Positions 8,622 through 20,333 are shown, counted from the stretch's first letter. The stretch is 28,035 nucleotides of DNA from Saccoglossus kowalevskii (GCF_000003605.2 NW_003115454.1:212923-240957), one strand, 5' to 3'. Notes: generated by a model not told the origin, from the sequence alone. Made by a program: numbers and translations.

Positions 8622-8948
8622 ATCCTCGGGGACGGACATCCGGGCATTTTCTACCGCCTGGCAACCCTCGCGGTGAAAACAAAGACCAAAAACTCGCAGA
8701 AAACGGTACTTTGCGATGGTTGTTGAGAGTCCCCTGAACAGTGTAACAAGATTAGCCCTACGTGTGTAACATATATGAATTTGGTTGTTCGGGATTACTT
8801 CAAAGTTGAGTTTGTGTTGTTTTCTCGAGTTTTCACCGGCTCCACCGGCGTTCCACAGCAGCGCGCACAAAGCCCATAGAAATACGTGGTACAATGGTGC
8901 GCGTCTTAGCAACGTAGAACGTCCGTGACGTAGCTCCGCCCCGAGGAT
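8622..8948 (+). mobile_element. Copy 2 of a ~327-bp element with terminal inverted repeats
   Basis: The ends are ATCCTCGGGG (8622-8631) and its exact complement CCCCGAGGAT (8939-8948). With one extra base on the left the match extends through CGGA. The interior aligns with the copy at 6355-6672. I cannot define a convincing target-site duplication: flanks are CTAGT and TGTTT, or TA versus TT if the end is set one base inward. It is too small for a transposase, so it is a MITE-like DNA element. On the minus strand a frame (8912 down) begins LRRAPLYHVFLWALCALLW, a hydrophobic segment. The corresponding copy-1 region preserves the frame for ~27 codons (LYDVFLWALFELLVNAG). Confidence 0.7.
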
Positions 8949-10254
8949 TGTTTGTATTTACTACTTTATATTCAGGGCGAAATCCCATCTAGAAAGTAGT
9001 ATTTATATATATACATATATTAAATATATAAAATCTCATTTGATCATAGAAAAAGAAAATACAATGGATAAGCTTGGGGTGCAAAACGTGCAATTTGACT
9101 GGTACGTGTACATTGAATACAACTCAATCATCACCGATCGAGCAGTCGTGTATAAAATAGCGCTGAATAGTTCTACAAGATGATTGTCTCCAAGGACGAA
9201 GCTAAAAAACGTAGATGTGCATTTAAATGAAGTCAACTTGAATATTCGGTAATATAGGAGATAACTCGGGGTGCTTGCTATTGCTTCTACGTACAGAAAA
9301 CGTGAAAAGCATTACCCCAAGGAGAACGATAGTCTCTGGGGGATTTCCATGGCAACATGATATTCCATGATCACTGTTGCTCTAAATCAATCTTTTCACT
9401 GTTTTGCCAGATTAGACATACAAAAGTTTTGTCAAATATTGCCTCCAACGACACATCAGTCCGTTATAAACGATTACGTTTCTTGGAAATATCTCTGAAT
9501 TATGCACCACTGTTGAAAGACAAACAAGAAAGTAACGTCATTCAAGACGTTTAGGAGATTTTTTAAAAGTTGGTTAGACTAAACATTGCTAAATATTTGA
9601 ATTTAGCGACGCATTATAATGAAATCCTTGATGACATTCAATACAGTCATTTAGCAGGATGTAGGCAAATAAAAGAACAGTTTTTAAAAATGAAATTAAC
9701 ACCCGTTTTTTAAGATGGGATGTAAAGAGTTACTGCCATAGACCGTACGGTACAGTGATAGATTACTTGTAAATATCATTCAACATAACCATTTATTTGA
9801 ACAATCAATTCTTGTCAATTTTTTTAAGGTGTTCCTTTTTTAAGGTGTTGAAAATTTAATAAAACATCAGTCATTGTTGGCCATTATGAATATGATAAGA
9901 ATAAAAGTGACGTGCATGTGACCTTGTAGTCAGGACGTTTCGACAGTATCAGCCCATACGAAATCGACATCAGGTTTCGGAATGACAAATGTTTGCACTA
10001 AAATGACCGTCATTCGGCCGTGTTGAATTGGATCACAAATGCACGTGGATAAGCATGCCACGATGTATTACGTGTATAAAGTTGATCGGCCAATGCATGC
10101 ATGTCTGAGATACAGGGGCAGGCGCCGTAGCACATAAACGCACATGCGGACGGACGAATGGACGTCCAAAAGGGCACTAGTAAACAATGCCTACGACAGA
10201 AAACACGCCATTTACGAATAAGATGCATGGGCTAATATATGGTGTAGATGATAT
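8949..10254. other. Gene-free stretch, nothing recognised
   Basis: AT-rich unique DNA with TA-repeat-like runs near 9003-9030. The open frames here are short and without motifs. GGTGTTCCTTTTTTAAGGTGTT near 9830 is a small local duplication of AAGGTGTT. Confidence 0.5.
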
Positions 10255-10386
10255 TTAAAGGACGGCAGTCGTCGTGCCGCGTTCTGTTCGATATGGGACT
10301 CATAGCGACGTATGAACGCGTGTAAAATACATTGTTTATTTACATGAAATTCGAACACGCGCTGCGCGACGACCACCGCGCTTTAA
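10255..10386. mobile_element. TTAA-flanked MITE, copy C
   Basis: The 124-base core (10259-10382) is flanked by TTAA on both sides (10255-10258 and 10383-10386). Its ends are AGGACGGCAGTCGTCGTGCC on the left and, read on the other strand, AGCGCGGTGGTCGTCGCGCA on the right. Including TTAA, about 21 of 27 positions match, and TGTTCGA follows on both sides. The ends resemble those of copy A (AGCGG..GTCGTC), and the interior holds ATGGGACTCA as in copies A/B. It is CpG-rich against an AT-rich background. Confidence 0.7.
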
Positions 10387-13300
10387 GACATGTCATGTTA
10401 TATTTATATTCAGAAAGACAGATTTAGCAGACATTTAGGACATGTCTGAATACGTAATTTCTGGTCCAAATCGTGGTAAAAAAGCAAAAATATCGCACGA
10501 TGTAAAAAGAATTTTATTACAACAGGCAATCGACCAGTTGCGGCAGGCGCGCGTAATATTTGTTCGATGACGTCACCAACTCGTTCATAGTGTGCGATTA
10601 CCGACTCGCGCATACAACGTTATAAGGTATACGAAAACGACAATATATGAAAAACTGAAAAAGTAAGTAAAACCAAAACAATAGACATGGATAAACAAAA
10701 ATAAAATATATAATTAATTATTTAAATAAATAAAGATGGAATCCATGGAACTACATAGGATGTTTCAGATTAGAAAACAATGTGAACAGAATTGCAGGTT
10801 TTATTTTGTGAAGGGTGGAATATCGTGTAGCATTTCTCTAATCCACACACATCAAACAAAGATACACACATTTCCTGATATCACAACTGTAATGAACCAC
10901 GTGCACACACTCGTTTTTTTTATCGTCTGTACACCAGAGCTAGACAATATGGCAACAGAGTCGTAAACAATACCCTCTTATAACCCCTAATAATCCTATC
11001 AATATATGAGTTATTATTGCCGTTATTATAATATATACGCCTACCTTACAATATTGTATTGTATTGTTATTATTGCACAGCTTATGTTATGATTTATAAC
11101 ATCAGAGTAACACTTAACATCTCATACAGTCGTACTTGGAGTATGTTAATCAATATTTAACTACAAGTTATTTAGTCGATTATACGCCCTGTACAAAGTG
11201 TGCAGTACGTCACATAGATTACTTTCATTTAAAACAGAGGTCGTGTTTTATCAATTCATACACTCATCCTCGGATGGAGTCGTTCTTCTGGCTGTTAGCA
11301 CACGGTTCAGAAGCTAAATAAAAGTTATTATGGGTATGTGCAGTTGATTATATTCGCTATGGCTTCAGTACATCCCATAGATGCATTATATGTATGTTTG
11401 ATGTTTGATTCAAAATACAAAAACAAAAAGAATGAATACGATTATTTGGAGTAAACGGCGGGAAAGGACATTGTCTGCAATATTTACTTGTTTTATCACG
11501 TCAATGTGCCTAATATATAATAATATACATGTGAAATACCTATTGTATTCGATTCAACATTAACAAATGCTTATTCATCATGATTTGTGTGATGACCTTA
11601 GCTCGTGACATCTGAAAATAATTTGTAGAGGATTATTCTGAACATTTTCCATATCATAAATTGGTATTTCAAGGGATTAATATAATTCTGCCAATAATTT
11701 GAAATATATTTAATTCCAAACAATAAATCCGTTTATTAATGTCAGCGTGATTTAATGTGCTTTAAAATGTGCATACTAAATGTCATGACAAGACAAATAA
11801 ATAACGTGATTAAAGATATACAGACGTACCCGTTATTATATTACAAATGGGTAATTATGTGCCAGGTTGGATTACTTATGCCCAAGAGCTGTGTATTTTA
11901 TTACATTACTATGACAGACAACCCTGACGGATGTTGTCTTTCTTCATTACAAAGTACTAGTATATTTGAGTAATGTATGGTAATGTAAAAACGCCAAATT
12001 ATTTGTGCAGTCCATGAACTGTACCAAAGTTAAAGCAAACTGTCAATGTTAATATCAATCACACATACCTGTACATATGCATGATGATCTTGTCTTACCA
12101 TTGCGTATTGACAAGTATAGTGGTGTAGACCATTGTCATGTTCAAATCAATACATAGTTGTAATCAAACAATGGCAGGCCTCAAGTGAATGAATGAAAAA
12201 AAGAAAAGAAACACACTGCTCAGTTGACGAAAACTGGCCTGGATATCGAAACCCTCTTCCAAAATTACCAAAATGACTGAGATAAAAACAAATGACGAAC
12301 CAATTTGTATAAGACAACCGAACGTTGGTATTTTTGTTATCTCTTGAAAAGTCTAATGCATCATCATGTTTACTTTGTTGTTCGTCCATGTAAGTAATTA
12401 TTTTAAGCCAAATATCTATCGATCACAATAAGACAATTAAGACATTAAATGCAATGACGACATTAAAAATACGAATAATAACACTTACATCAATAGTGAA
12501 AATAACAGTATACCTCTGTCAACATTTTAAAAAACAAAATATTTAAACCAAAATAAAAAAAATGTAATCACTTCACCTAAATTATAATCATTTATTTGAA
12601 ACAGTTTTTATTTTGATTGTATTCATTCTAGTCATCGTTATAACATTTATTTTAACTCGGTCTTTATTTTATTCTTATTTTCTATTATTGTATTGTATTT
12701 AGAATTGTCCTAGTCTTGTAATACTTTCTTTTATTTACCATACTGAATCCGCTGATGGTTCGGTAGTGTAATAAAGTTATTAATTAGTAAGTCTTGGTAG
12801 ATATATAAGGCTTATTCCAAGTATTGCAAAATATGCTTTTGCTGGGGACACACACGAGACGGTCACAGTATGTGTCATTGAGCAACCTTGAATGAGCCTC
12901 CGCGTTGATGACGTAATGAATTACAGACTCAAAAAACAACAATCCAGTTGTTCGTTCAGAATTGAATTTGTATTACACACGCTAATAAAATGACAACATA
13001 CGTATTGATTGTAGTATTCACTGAGTTGAGCAGGAAACAGTTACCGTGGCATATAAATAAAGCCAAGCTATGCAATTGAAATGCATTGTATATTGCCGGG
13101 GTAGTAACAACAATATTGTCATATTATCTAGGCTTGGAATAATCTGCTCGCTGTCAACACGATCCTATTATTCAAGACGTGTGCTTTCATGTCTCATGGT
13201 CGAGACTCGTGACGATAACAGACTTGTCATTTATTACAACACATATTTCGTGTGTGAAGCATCTTAAATCATAGTTATATAGGCCTACACATTGATGTTT

Positions 13301-13483
13301 TCCTAATGAAGTGTTGTGATTACTTCGATGATAAATTATTTTTTTAAATAAAAGAAGGCTATTAAATGTGAGAATAATGCCTCTTCTGTCAAGCCGTGAG
13401 TTTTTACAAGGTATAACAAGTTATTCACAAAACGTGTCTCAGTCGTTTATCTCGCATTTCCCAATCAGGCAGAAAACGTCGTA
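10387..13483. other. 3.1-kb gene-free, AT-rich stretch
   Basis: Only short open frames without motifs are present: 10410-10613 minus, 10736-10966 plus, 11136-11321 plus, 11755-11973 plus, 12147-12389 minus and 13070-13267 plus. TGACGTCA occurs at 10568-10575 in a CpG-rich patch that is part of the 10410-10613 frame. Simple TATTG repeats lie near 11055. CAT|GTAAGT near 12388 is donor-like on the plus strand without a supporting frame. I call no genes here. Confidence 0.5.
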
Positions 13484-13556
13484 GTTGCGTGACCATGAAT
13501 ATGCTTTCTCCTCAGTAATAATTCTTGAAACCTCAATCAAAAACATTCACTATATA
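13484..13556 (+). repeat. Duplicated flank of the 26-bp array, copy 1
   Basis: GACCATGAATAT, then CTTTCTCCTCAGTAA, AATTCTTGAAACCTCAA and ACATTCACTAT, recur at 13839-13950. Here the segment lacks about 46 bases that lie between GAATAT and GCTTTCTCC in the second copy. Confidence 0.85.
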
Positions 13557-14750
13557 AAAAAATCAATATACATCACTATGTGAAACATTCGGCATACTTC
13601 ATTATGTGAAACATTCAGTATACATCATTATGTGATACATTAATTTCACATCATTATGTAAAACATTCAGTATACACCATTATGTAAAACATTCAGTATG
13701 CCCCATTATGTAAAACATTCAGTATGCACCATTATGTAAAACATTCAATATACATCATTATGTAAAACATTCAACATAAATCTCTATGTGAAACATTCAG
13801 TATACATCATTATGTGATACATTATGTGATAGTCGCATGACCATGAATATAATGTTTCTGGTCAGGTATTTGATTTAGATTTGAATTGCTGCCCTTGCTT
13901 TCTCCTCAGTAAAATAATTCTTGAAACCTCAACCAAAACATTCACTATGTATCACTACGTAAAAAAACAATATACACCACTATGTGAAACATTCAGCATA
14001 CATCATTATCTGAAACATTCAGTATACATCATTATGTTATACATTAATTTTACATCATTATGTAAAACATTCTGTCTGCATCAGTGTGTAAAACATTCAG
14101 TATACACCATTATGTAAAACATTCAGTATGCCCCATTATGTAAAACATTCAGTATGCACCATTATGTAAAACATTCAGTATGCACCATTATGTAAAACAT
14201 TCAGTATGCACCATTATGTAAAACATTCAGTATGCACCATTATGTAAAACATTCAGTATGCACCATTATGTAAAACATTCAAAATACATCATTATGTAAA
14301 ACATTCAATATACATCATTATGTGATACATTAATTTTACATCATTATGTAAAACATTCAGTATGCACCATTATGTAAAACATTCAGTATGCACCATTATG
14401 TAAAACATTCAGTATGCACCATTATGTAAAACATTCAATATACATTATTATGTAAAACATTCAATATACATCATTATGTAAAACATTCAATATACATCAT
14501 TATGTGATACATTAATTTTACATCATTATGTAAAACATTCAATATACATCACTATGTGAAACATTCAGTATACATCATTATGTGATACATTAATTTTACA
14601 TCATTATGTAAAACATTCTGTATGCATCATTGTGTAAAACATTCAGTATATACATTATGTACAATATTCAGCATACATCACTATGTGAAATATTCCGTAT
14701 ACATCATTATGTAAAACATTCAATATAATGTAAAAGATTTAGTATGTATA
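13557..14750 (+). repeat. 26-bp minisatellite rich in TTATGTAA
   Basis: The consensus unit is CATTATGTAAAACATTCAGT plus ATGCAC (26 bases), with a second type ending AATATACATC. A third variant, GATACATTAATTTTACATC, starts near 13634, 14038, 14324, 14506 and 14584. The last four are 11, 7 and 3 units apart, exact multiples of 26. Five consecutive identical units start at 14150. About 23 units contain TTATGTAA. The array is broken between about 13831 and 13950 by a second copy of its own left flank. Because 26 is not a multiple of three and the unit contains TAA, no long frame persists. Confidence 0.95.
13831..13950 (+). repeat. Duplicated flank of the 26-bp array, copy 2
   Basis: It repeats 13484-13556 with about 46 additional bases in the middle (after CATGAATATA). 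The offset to copy 1 is 348 bases before the extra bases and 394 after. This shows that flank plus array start were duplicated as one cassette. Confidence 0.85.
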
Positions 14751-16444
14751 TGTCCGAACGTCCAAAAATAATTGTCAATAATGCATGACCCATTACTGAG
14801 CTCAAAAGGTCAAGACAATAAATGACAGATCAAATAGCTTTGGCTAAATTCCGATTCTTTTCCCGATTCCCGGGGCAGTAATTCTAATTCTGCATTAAGT
14901 AATTCTGTGGAAAGCAGTATAAAACTCTCTCGAGATACAATTGCCGTTAGTTGTAATAAAATTAAACTTACAACGTTGTTCTCCTTTACTTATTAATGGG
15001 GATAATCAGCTCCTACCTCGATAATTGTTTACCTATCACGATTCAATTTCTAAGTTTGGATGTAGCTGACCGTGGATATAGTGAGCGGCACATTGTTTTT
15101 AACAACACTATTTTCTCTCGACTAAAGGCAAATTATGAAATAGTAAATTGGATAATTGTTTTTATTAGAACTATGTCAAGTATTCAAATATGTTAATACT
15201 GTTCCGATTGTATGCTTAACTCCAAACATGCTTGTTATAATGTCATGAATATAATGTGTTCAAATATGGTAATACGGTTCCAATACATATTCAACTTTAC
15301 ACATTCCCTGCGAATTTGTTGTTAATTTACATATCTTGCACGGTTGCATGTAGTGTGATACGGGAGTGTGACAAGTTGTCGTTATCGATAACTTCACGCC
15401 GTACTGGCGTCACTAAGTCCCATACATCTGGAGGCGCTTGAACTAACTTCATGCACGAATCAGTAACAATGTTTTCTCAACAAAGTTCAAACTCACTTGG
15501 TTAGTAGCGAAAGTAATTAGAATCAAGCGTTCATTGCGTACAAACCAACCAGCCAAATAAACAGAGACACGAAAAACAAACAAACAAACAAACAAACAAA
15601 CAGGCTATTTGCTGATGTTGAATCTTCGATTAAAAACAATTTTGTGCAAAGAAGAAATCTTCCATCTTCTTGTAAATTCAAGTTTTCGGTTTTAGGGAAC
15701 GTAATGTCGGCTTACAGTATTTTACTTTTTTCTTGGGAGGTATATCGACGACGCGACGATCGGTGACAACAAACATGTTGGCAGTACATTTACCTTAATA
15801 AATTAAATCTATTAATTAAATAATCTATTAATTAAATAGTCTGTAATAAAAGCTATTCACTGTTAACACAACGAAGTATAATATTCTAATGTGTTCTGTA
15901 ATTATAATTGATGCTGTCGTCAACGCTATCATCGTGTTGAAACAATTAATGGGTGTTTTTTTTCTATATTACATTTCAGTAATATTATTGGTAATTCAAA
16001 TTGATATACCTAAGCAATTCAATGCCGGGGTATGAAAAAATACTCGACTTAGCGCGAACCAAATTTTGCACAATCAGTACCGATGTTTCTATACAAGTCA
16101 CGTGATTTGAGAAAATAATCCACAACCCATATTCATGGATATACATCAATTATCGCCGCTATGAATATATGTACGAGTTTATTTAGGTTGAAAGAATAAT
16201 GTATGTCAAATTAGCCTAACAATATAAAGCGACTGTTATTATTTATTAATAGTTATTAAATACTCACTCACATTAAAATGAAACACGTCTACTTTATTGT
16301 GTTGACAGCACGCAAGTTGATTATATTCCATTGAAAGAACTGTGACGTAGAGATATAGAATGCACACGCGATCTATAGAAATGGTGTATATGCAAATGAG
16401 TAGCAGAGCATTATGTGAGTAAGTGTGAATGGGATTGGAGTGGT
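14751..16444. other. Gene-free stretch with a small tandem duplication
   Basis: TCAAATATG(G/T)TAATAC(G/T)GTTCC occurs at 15183 and 15260, the remnant of a 77-base duplication. A (CAAA)n tract is listed separately. A perfect TCACGTGA lies at 16098-16105. The frames at 14996-15196 and 15256-15441 are short and unrecognised. Confidence 0.5.
15577..15602 (+). repeat. (CAAA)n microsatellite
   Basis: Six CAAA units plus CA. Confidence 0.95.
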
Positions 16445-16476
16445 GGGGCCGGGGCCGGGGCCGGGGCCGGGGTGGG
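16445..16476 (+). repeat. (GGGGCC)4 GGGG TGGG hexanucleotide repeat
   Basis: Four perfect GGGGCC units are followed by GGGG, T and GGG. With five or more G-runs of at least three it fits the G-quadruplex pattern. It is an isolated all-G/C island in AT-rich DNA. The same hexanucleotide is the one that expands in human C9orf72, but no such gene is visible here. Confidence 0.95.
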
Positions 16477-18939
16477 CTCAGTGACGTGTTTATAATAGTG
16501 CACTAATTTTAATATTTTGGAGGAAATCTTAAAAACAAAAATTATATGAAACCGAGAAATCTAGTATATGAAATCAGAAATGAAATCGTTTAATAATTAC
16601 GATCAGTACTTTGAAATGTAAAGATATGATTAACATGTTCAACTGCAGATAAATCATATGATTATATTTAAACATATTAATATTTTTAGTCAATTCTGTT
16701 GTATACAAGTAATTAAACTTAATCCCTATATTCAGATTTGCTGCCCTAAATAACATTGAACACGGTAATTAAAAGTAACCAAGCGTTGTATGTGATAGTT
16801 TCATTAATGATTAAACATGTAACACAATAATTGAATAATCAGCTACTAATGGCAGTGACGTCATAGGGATTATAACAATTGGTATACTACGTCACGTGTA
16901 TGATATTAACACGGCCAATCTAAGTCATCGCCAATATAATTCTACAATATATATATATCATATTACGATAATACAAAATGCTTATAAAACATGACATACT
17001 TCATATATAGCTTTCATTAGCCTGAGGTAGTATTTATATCAAAACAGGATAATGCACAAACAAACAAACAAACAAACAAACAAACGAGTAGAATAATACA
17101 TACATGACTATATTTCACGATTACTGGGATAATACCGAAAGGAAAGGCAATAATCACATCAATATTTCAAAATTTTAAGTGATATTTCTAAATGCTATAA
17201 AACATAAAAATAGAACAAACATAGTGACGGTCAAACGAGGTGATTTAAACATTACTACTCAGATTATTATAGCATCCAAAATTTAATCAAAACGGCTTAT
17301 GAGATTACCTCTTGTGCTATGTTTTTAAATTATAGCTTTAATATCACCAACCTAGAATAAATATGAGAAAAATATTCTCGTAGCCAAAGGTTAATCATGT
17401 TGTGTCAATATTTACACATACATTTATTTCCAGGAGAGTACGATAAATCTCGTTTACGCTTACCAGTACTCACAGGTAAAAAACAATGTGGAGATTGTAA
17501 TCCCCATTTATTGTGAATTACTGTTACGTTATAGTGTCGTCTAGTAGTACCACTGTGTATGCAGCATGAGCATGGAATATACCACACGGTTTTATCTGAT
17601 TGGACGACATACATGTGACATATATAAATATATATAAATATATAAACTATTAACCATATGTGTTATTTGAGATAGCAAGGTAACAATAATACACAAATAT
17701 GTGTATGTTAATTGATGCTAAATGACTAGCTGGAGAAGGAATACTAGAAAGAAACCATCATCAGGAAGACATATTTTTTTTTTTCAAAAAAGGGCATTTA
17801 TTAATTCAATACAAATTGCGGATTAGTATCGCCGCCATTCCATCAGCGTTACCAATTTAGTTCCACACCCGCTATATTGCAGGTAATCATCAGCAGTCAT
17901 GGTTACTGCAAACAAGATGGAAAACAAAGTCTGCGTCTCGGTCATTCAGACTACTCAAAACAAGACGAGCATTACGACGTTGATGGAGTATTTTAATTAT
18001 GCTAAGCCCTTTTAATCTTCATTTTAAATTGTCTCTCTCGGAAATAAGAATAATTGTGTTGTGTCAACGTTTCGGGCAGATTTGTAGTAAGGCTGTGTGC
18101 TAGAAATGACAAGGTACAGGGGTTCTATTGCTCTTGATTTAACATACACAACCATCTTCACTACAAGGGAGGTAGGGAGGTATAGAAATATCGCAACAGC
18201 AATGTATTTCGTCTTTAAAATTGTGCTAAAACACTGCTTATTTAAACATTATATGTCAATGTTTCATTCACTTTAGTTTGCGTCACTATAAGAGTTTCCT
18301 GAACGTACTTCGTCATCATAAATTGGAATTACTCCCCCCCCCACTCTTTTAGAAGAAAGATAACTTATTCCCTATATCATGGTCGATAAAATCAGGGGGC
18401 CATCCCATTCACGTCAATGGACGTTTATCAACACCGATACAGACGATATATTCAAACCTAGAACAATATACCATTATTTTAATTTCCTACACAATGTATT
18501 CATTAGCCGATATTAATGACGCGGTATATGTAATTTTGTTGTGCTGCTGTATCACGTGGCGTCACATACGCATGCGTACACTCAAGTACTAATAGTAGTT
18601 TATAATGCCACGAAAGATCCAAGAAATTATATTTGTTAAAAAATGTGACGCCGCGGTAGGTAATAGTCTTCTCTATCTGTCTTTCCACAATCGTAACATC
18701 TTGCGTTTTACTGGCTTCATTTTGTGTATCATTAATGTATGTAAAGAGACCAATCCGGTACTGGCGCCGCATTGACTTTTGGGAATTGGTTACATTAGTC
18801 TAACTTAACGAAGCTACCTCGAGCTGTGGTCACGTGTTCCGGCATCATTGCAGTAAAGAATCTTCCAGGTAGAAATGAATATCTTGTAATTATTAGTAAA
18901 TAGCCTAAAGTTAGATAATATGTCGTGTATTTAGAGAAA
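16477..18939. other. 2.4-kb gene-free stretch with scattered regulatory-type motifs
   Basis: TGACGTCA is at 16856-16863, and TCACGTG is at 16892, 18552 and 18830. (CAAA)7 lies at 17057-17084, TA-repeat DNA at 17615-17645, poly-T12 near 17770 and C9 at 18334-18342. A 38-codon plus frame at 17899-18015 has a strong start context (gtcATGG) and reads MVTANKMENKVCV, but nothing supports it as a gene. Minus frames at 17405-17614 and 18503-18772 (MRRQYRIGLFTYINDTQNEA) are unrecognised. Confidence 0.5.
17057..17084 (+). repeat. (CAAA)7 microsatellite
   Basis: Seven perfect CAAA units. This is the second tract of this type in the window. Confidence 0.95.
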
Positions 18940-19340
18940 TATTATATGATTCATGATTTGACAGAGAACGGTGCACATTTCTATATTGATTGTACGCATA
19001 CCCGATGGCATGCCTACATGCGAGTGTTTGGCGACGATTGTGTCATATAAAAAATTGCTGAATTAAACTGCACGGCCGTTGATAAACAATACGATGCGTA
19101 TCATTTGTGATATTACCACAATAGCGTGATGTGGTCGTCTGCTAAATGATATCACGTGACTGTCAATCTATTATGCTATTGTGCACTGCACTTTTGTGAC
19201 ATTTTAATGAGAATCTCGATCACGATAAAATGTTGCGCTCTCGATGGTAATTAATTACCACACCTGCCACTCGTAATAAAGGTCAGAGTATCGTTATCGC
19301 TATGCTAATGAGTGTTATGCAATGTGTCATGTGATATGGA
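18940..19340. promoter_or_regulatory. Enhancer-like cluster of developmental factor motifs
   Basis: Within 400 bases there are: TTGACAGAG (Meis/TGIF TGACAG), TGATAAACAA (forkhead), TCACGTGA (bHLH E-box, 19152), a perfect palindrome GGTAATTAATTACC (19246-19259) holding TAAT-TA-ATTA (a paired-type homeodomain dimer site), CACCTG (E-box), AAAGGTCA (nuclear receptor half-site) and ATGCTAAT (POU octamer-like). A TTTTTATA box near 19355 and GTAAGT donors near 19427 and 19439 follow. Each motif is common alone. The density and the palindrome make this the best enhancer candidate in the window, but conservation cannot be seen from one sequence. Confidence 0.3.
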
Positions 19341-20333
19341 ACACTATTGCAGCTTTTTATAGCATGCCTGCCTTACTTCTGGTTCGTGCTCGTTGTAATT
19401 GTTTCGTTTTGATTATTTCCCGGAGTAAGTATACACAGTAAGTTTTGGTGTGTATCTAACGCCTCTTTTCTTTGTCAGTGAATTGTCTTTTTAGTTGTTT
19501 GGTAAATTTTCGTTCTTTCTCCCTAGTCAATACCGTGTGAATCATTAACTCAAAAGTCAAAACCCCGGGAAGGGGCAATCAGCTAAAGCACAGAAAAAGA
19601 AAATAACATATATGTGCATTTTTTACCTTTAGTCCCACGGGAAATTAAAAATAAAAGCGCTTAGGGGAATTGGTGGACTGTGAATATCCACATTGAGACT
19701 TAGCGTTAATTTAACGTTTATTTTGTAGCACACAAAATAGTGTTTTATTAATATAAAATAACGAGTTATGCAAATACATGCGCATGTGAAATTAACAGTG
19801 TGCACTATCTATTAAAATCGTGCGTGCACTTGTAAACTACTTTAATAGTACGTACCAACTTTAACGTACGCATTTGCTTGCGCATTATTGTATCGCACTT
19901 GTTGACGTTGTGTGCGATTGCGCGTGCGCAGTTGGCAATAACCGGACGCTCGTAGTCCAAGATAAAATGAGACTGTTCGCCACTATTGTTAGTAAACGTA
20001 CATGTATGTGTGATAACGTGTCCACGTTGGTAAAACATCTTATGGACGATCAAAGCAGATCGCGGGCTACGGCTGATCAGTGGGCGACGTTCGTTATCAG
20101 ATATTTGAGTCAAAAAATGTGAAAAACGACGTCACAGTGCAACAGTTTACAATGTGTTGACCTAAAAACTTGCAATATCGAAAATAAATGCTCAAAAGCG
20201 TATAGTAGGCATTTGGGGTTATTTCTAACATGACATAAATTGGTTTTCTGAACTCCTGTCGTCAAATTTCATAGCGAGGCAACATGGCGGTTCAAGTCTG
20301 TTGTTCATTTCCATTATAAGACGTAACAACCAG
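19341..20333. other. Gene-free stretch with possible promoter-like signals
   Basis: GA|GTAAGT and CA|GTAAGT near 19425-19445 are good splice-donor strings. ACATGGCGG (20283-20291) is YY1-like with an ATG. Overlapping frames on both strands at 19805-20122 (82 and 102 codons) lie in a CpG-richer patch. They read against each other and neither has a recognisable domain, so I do not call either. Confidence 0.4.

Noticed and set aside
8583-8912. 109-codon minus frame with a signal-peptide-like start
   Set aside because: It lies almost wholly inside the 327-bp repeated element, and the sister copy at 6355 has stops in the corresponding frame after the first ~30 codons. It is noted under the element instead.
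12370-12400. Splice donor CAT|GTAAGT
   Set aside because: GTAAGT is expected several times by chance in 28 kb, and no supporting exon frame is visible.
13881-14117. 78-codon frame in the 26-bp array
   Set aside because: A chance frame through variant units. The unit length is not a multiple of three and the dominant unit contains TAA.
13557-14750. CRISPR-like array of short repeats
   Set aside because: The 26-base units are contiguous with no unique spacers, and the genome is eukaryotic.
17899-18015. 38-codon small frame with a strong start context
   Set aside because: Too short, with no homology or promoter evidence. It is mentioned only in the regional description.
19805-20122. Overlapping plus (82) and minus (102) codon frames
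   Set aside because: They occupy the same DNA on opposite strands in a CpG-richer patch. Neither has a recognisable domain and neither can be preferred.
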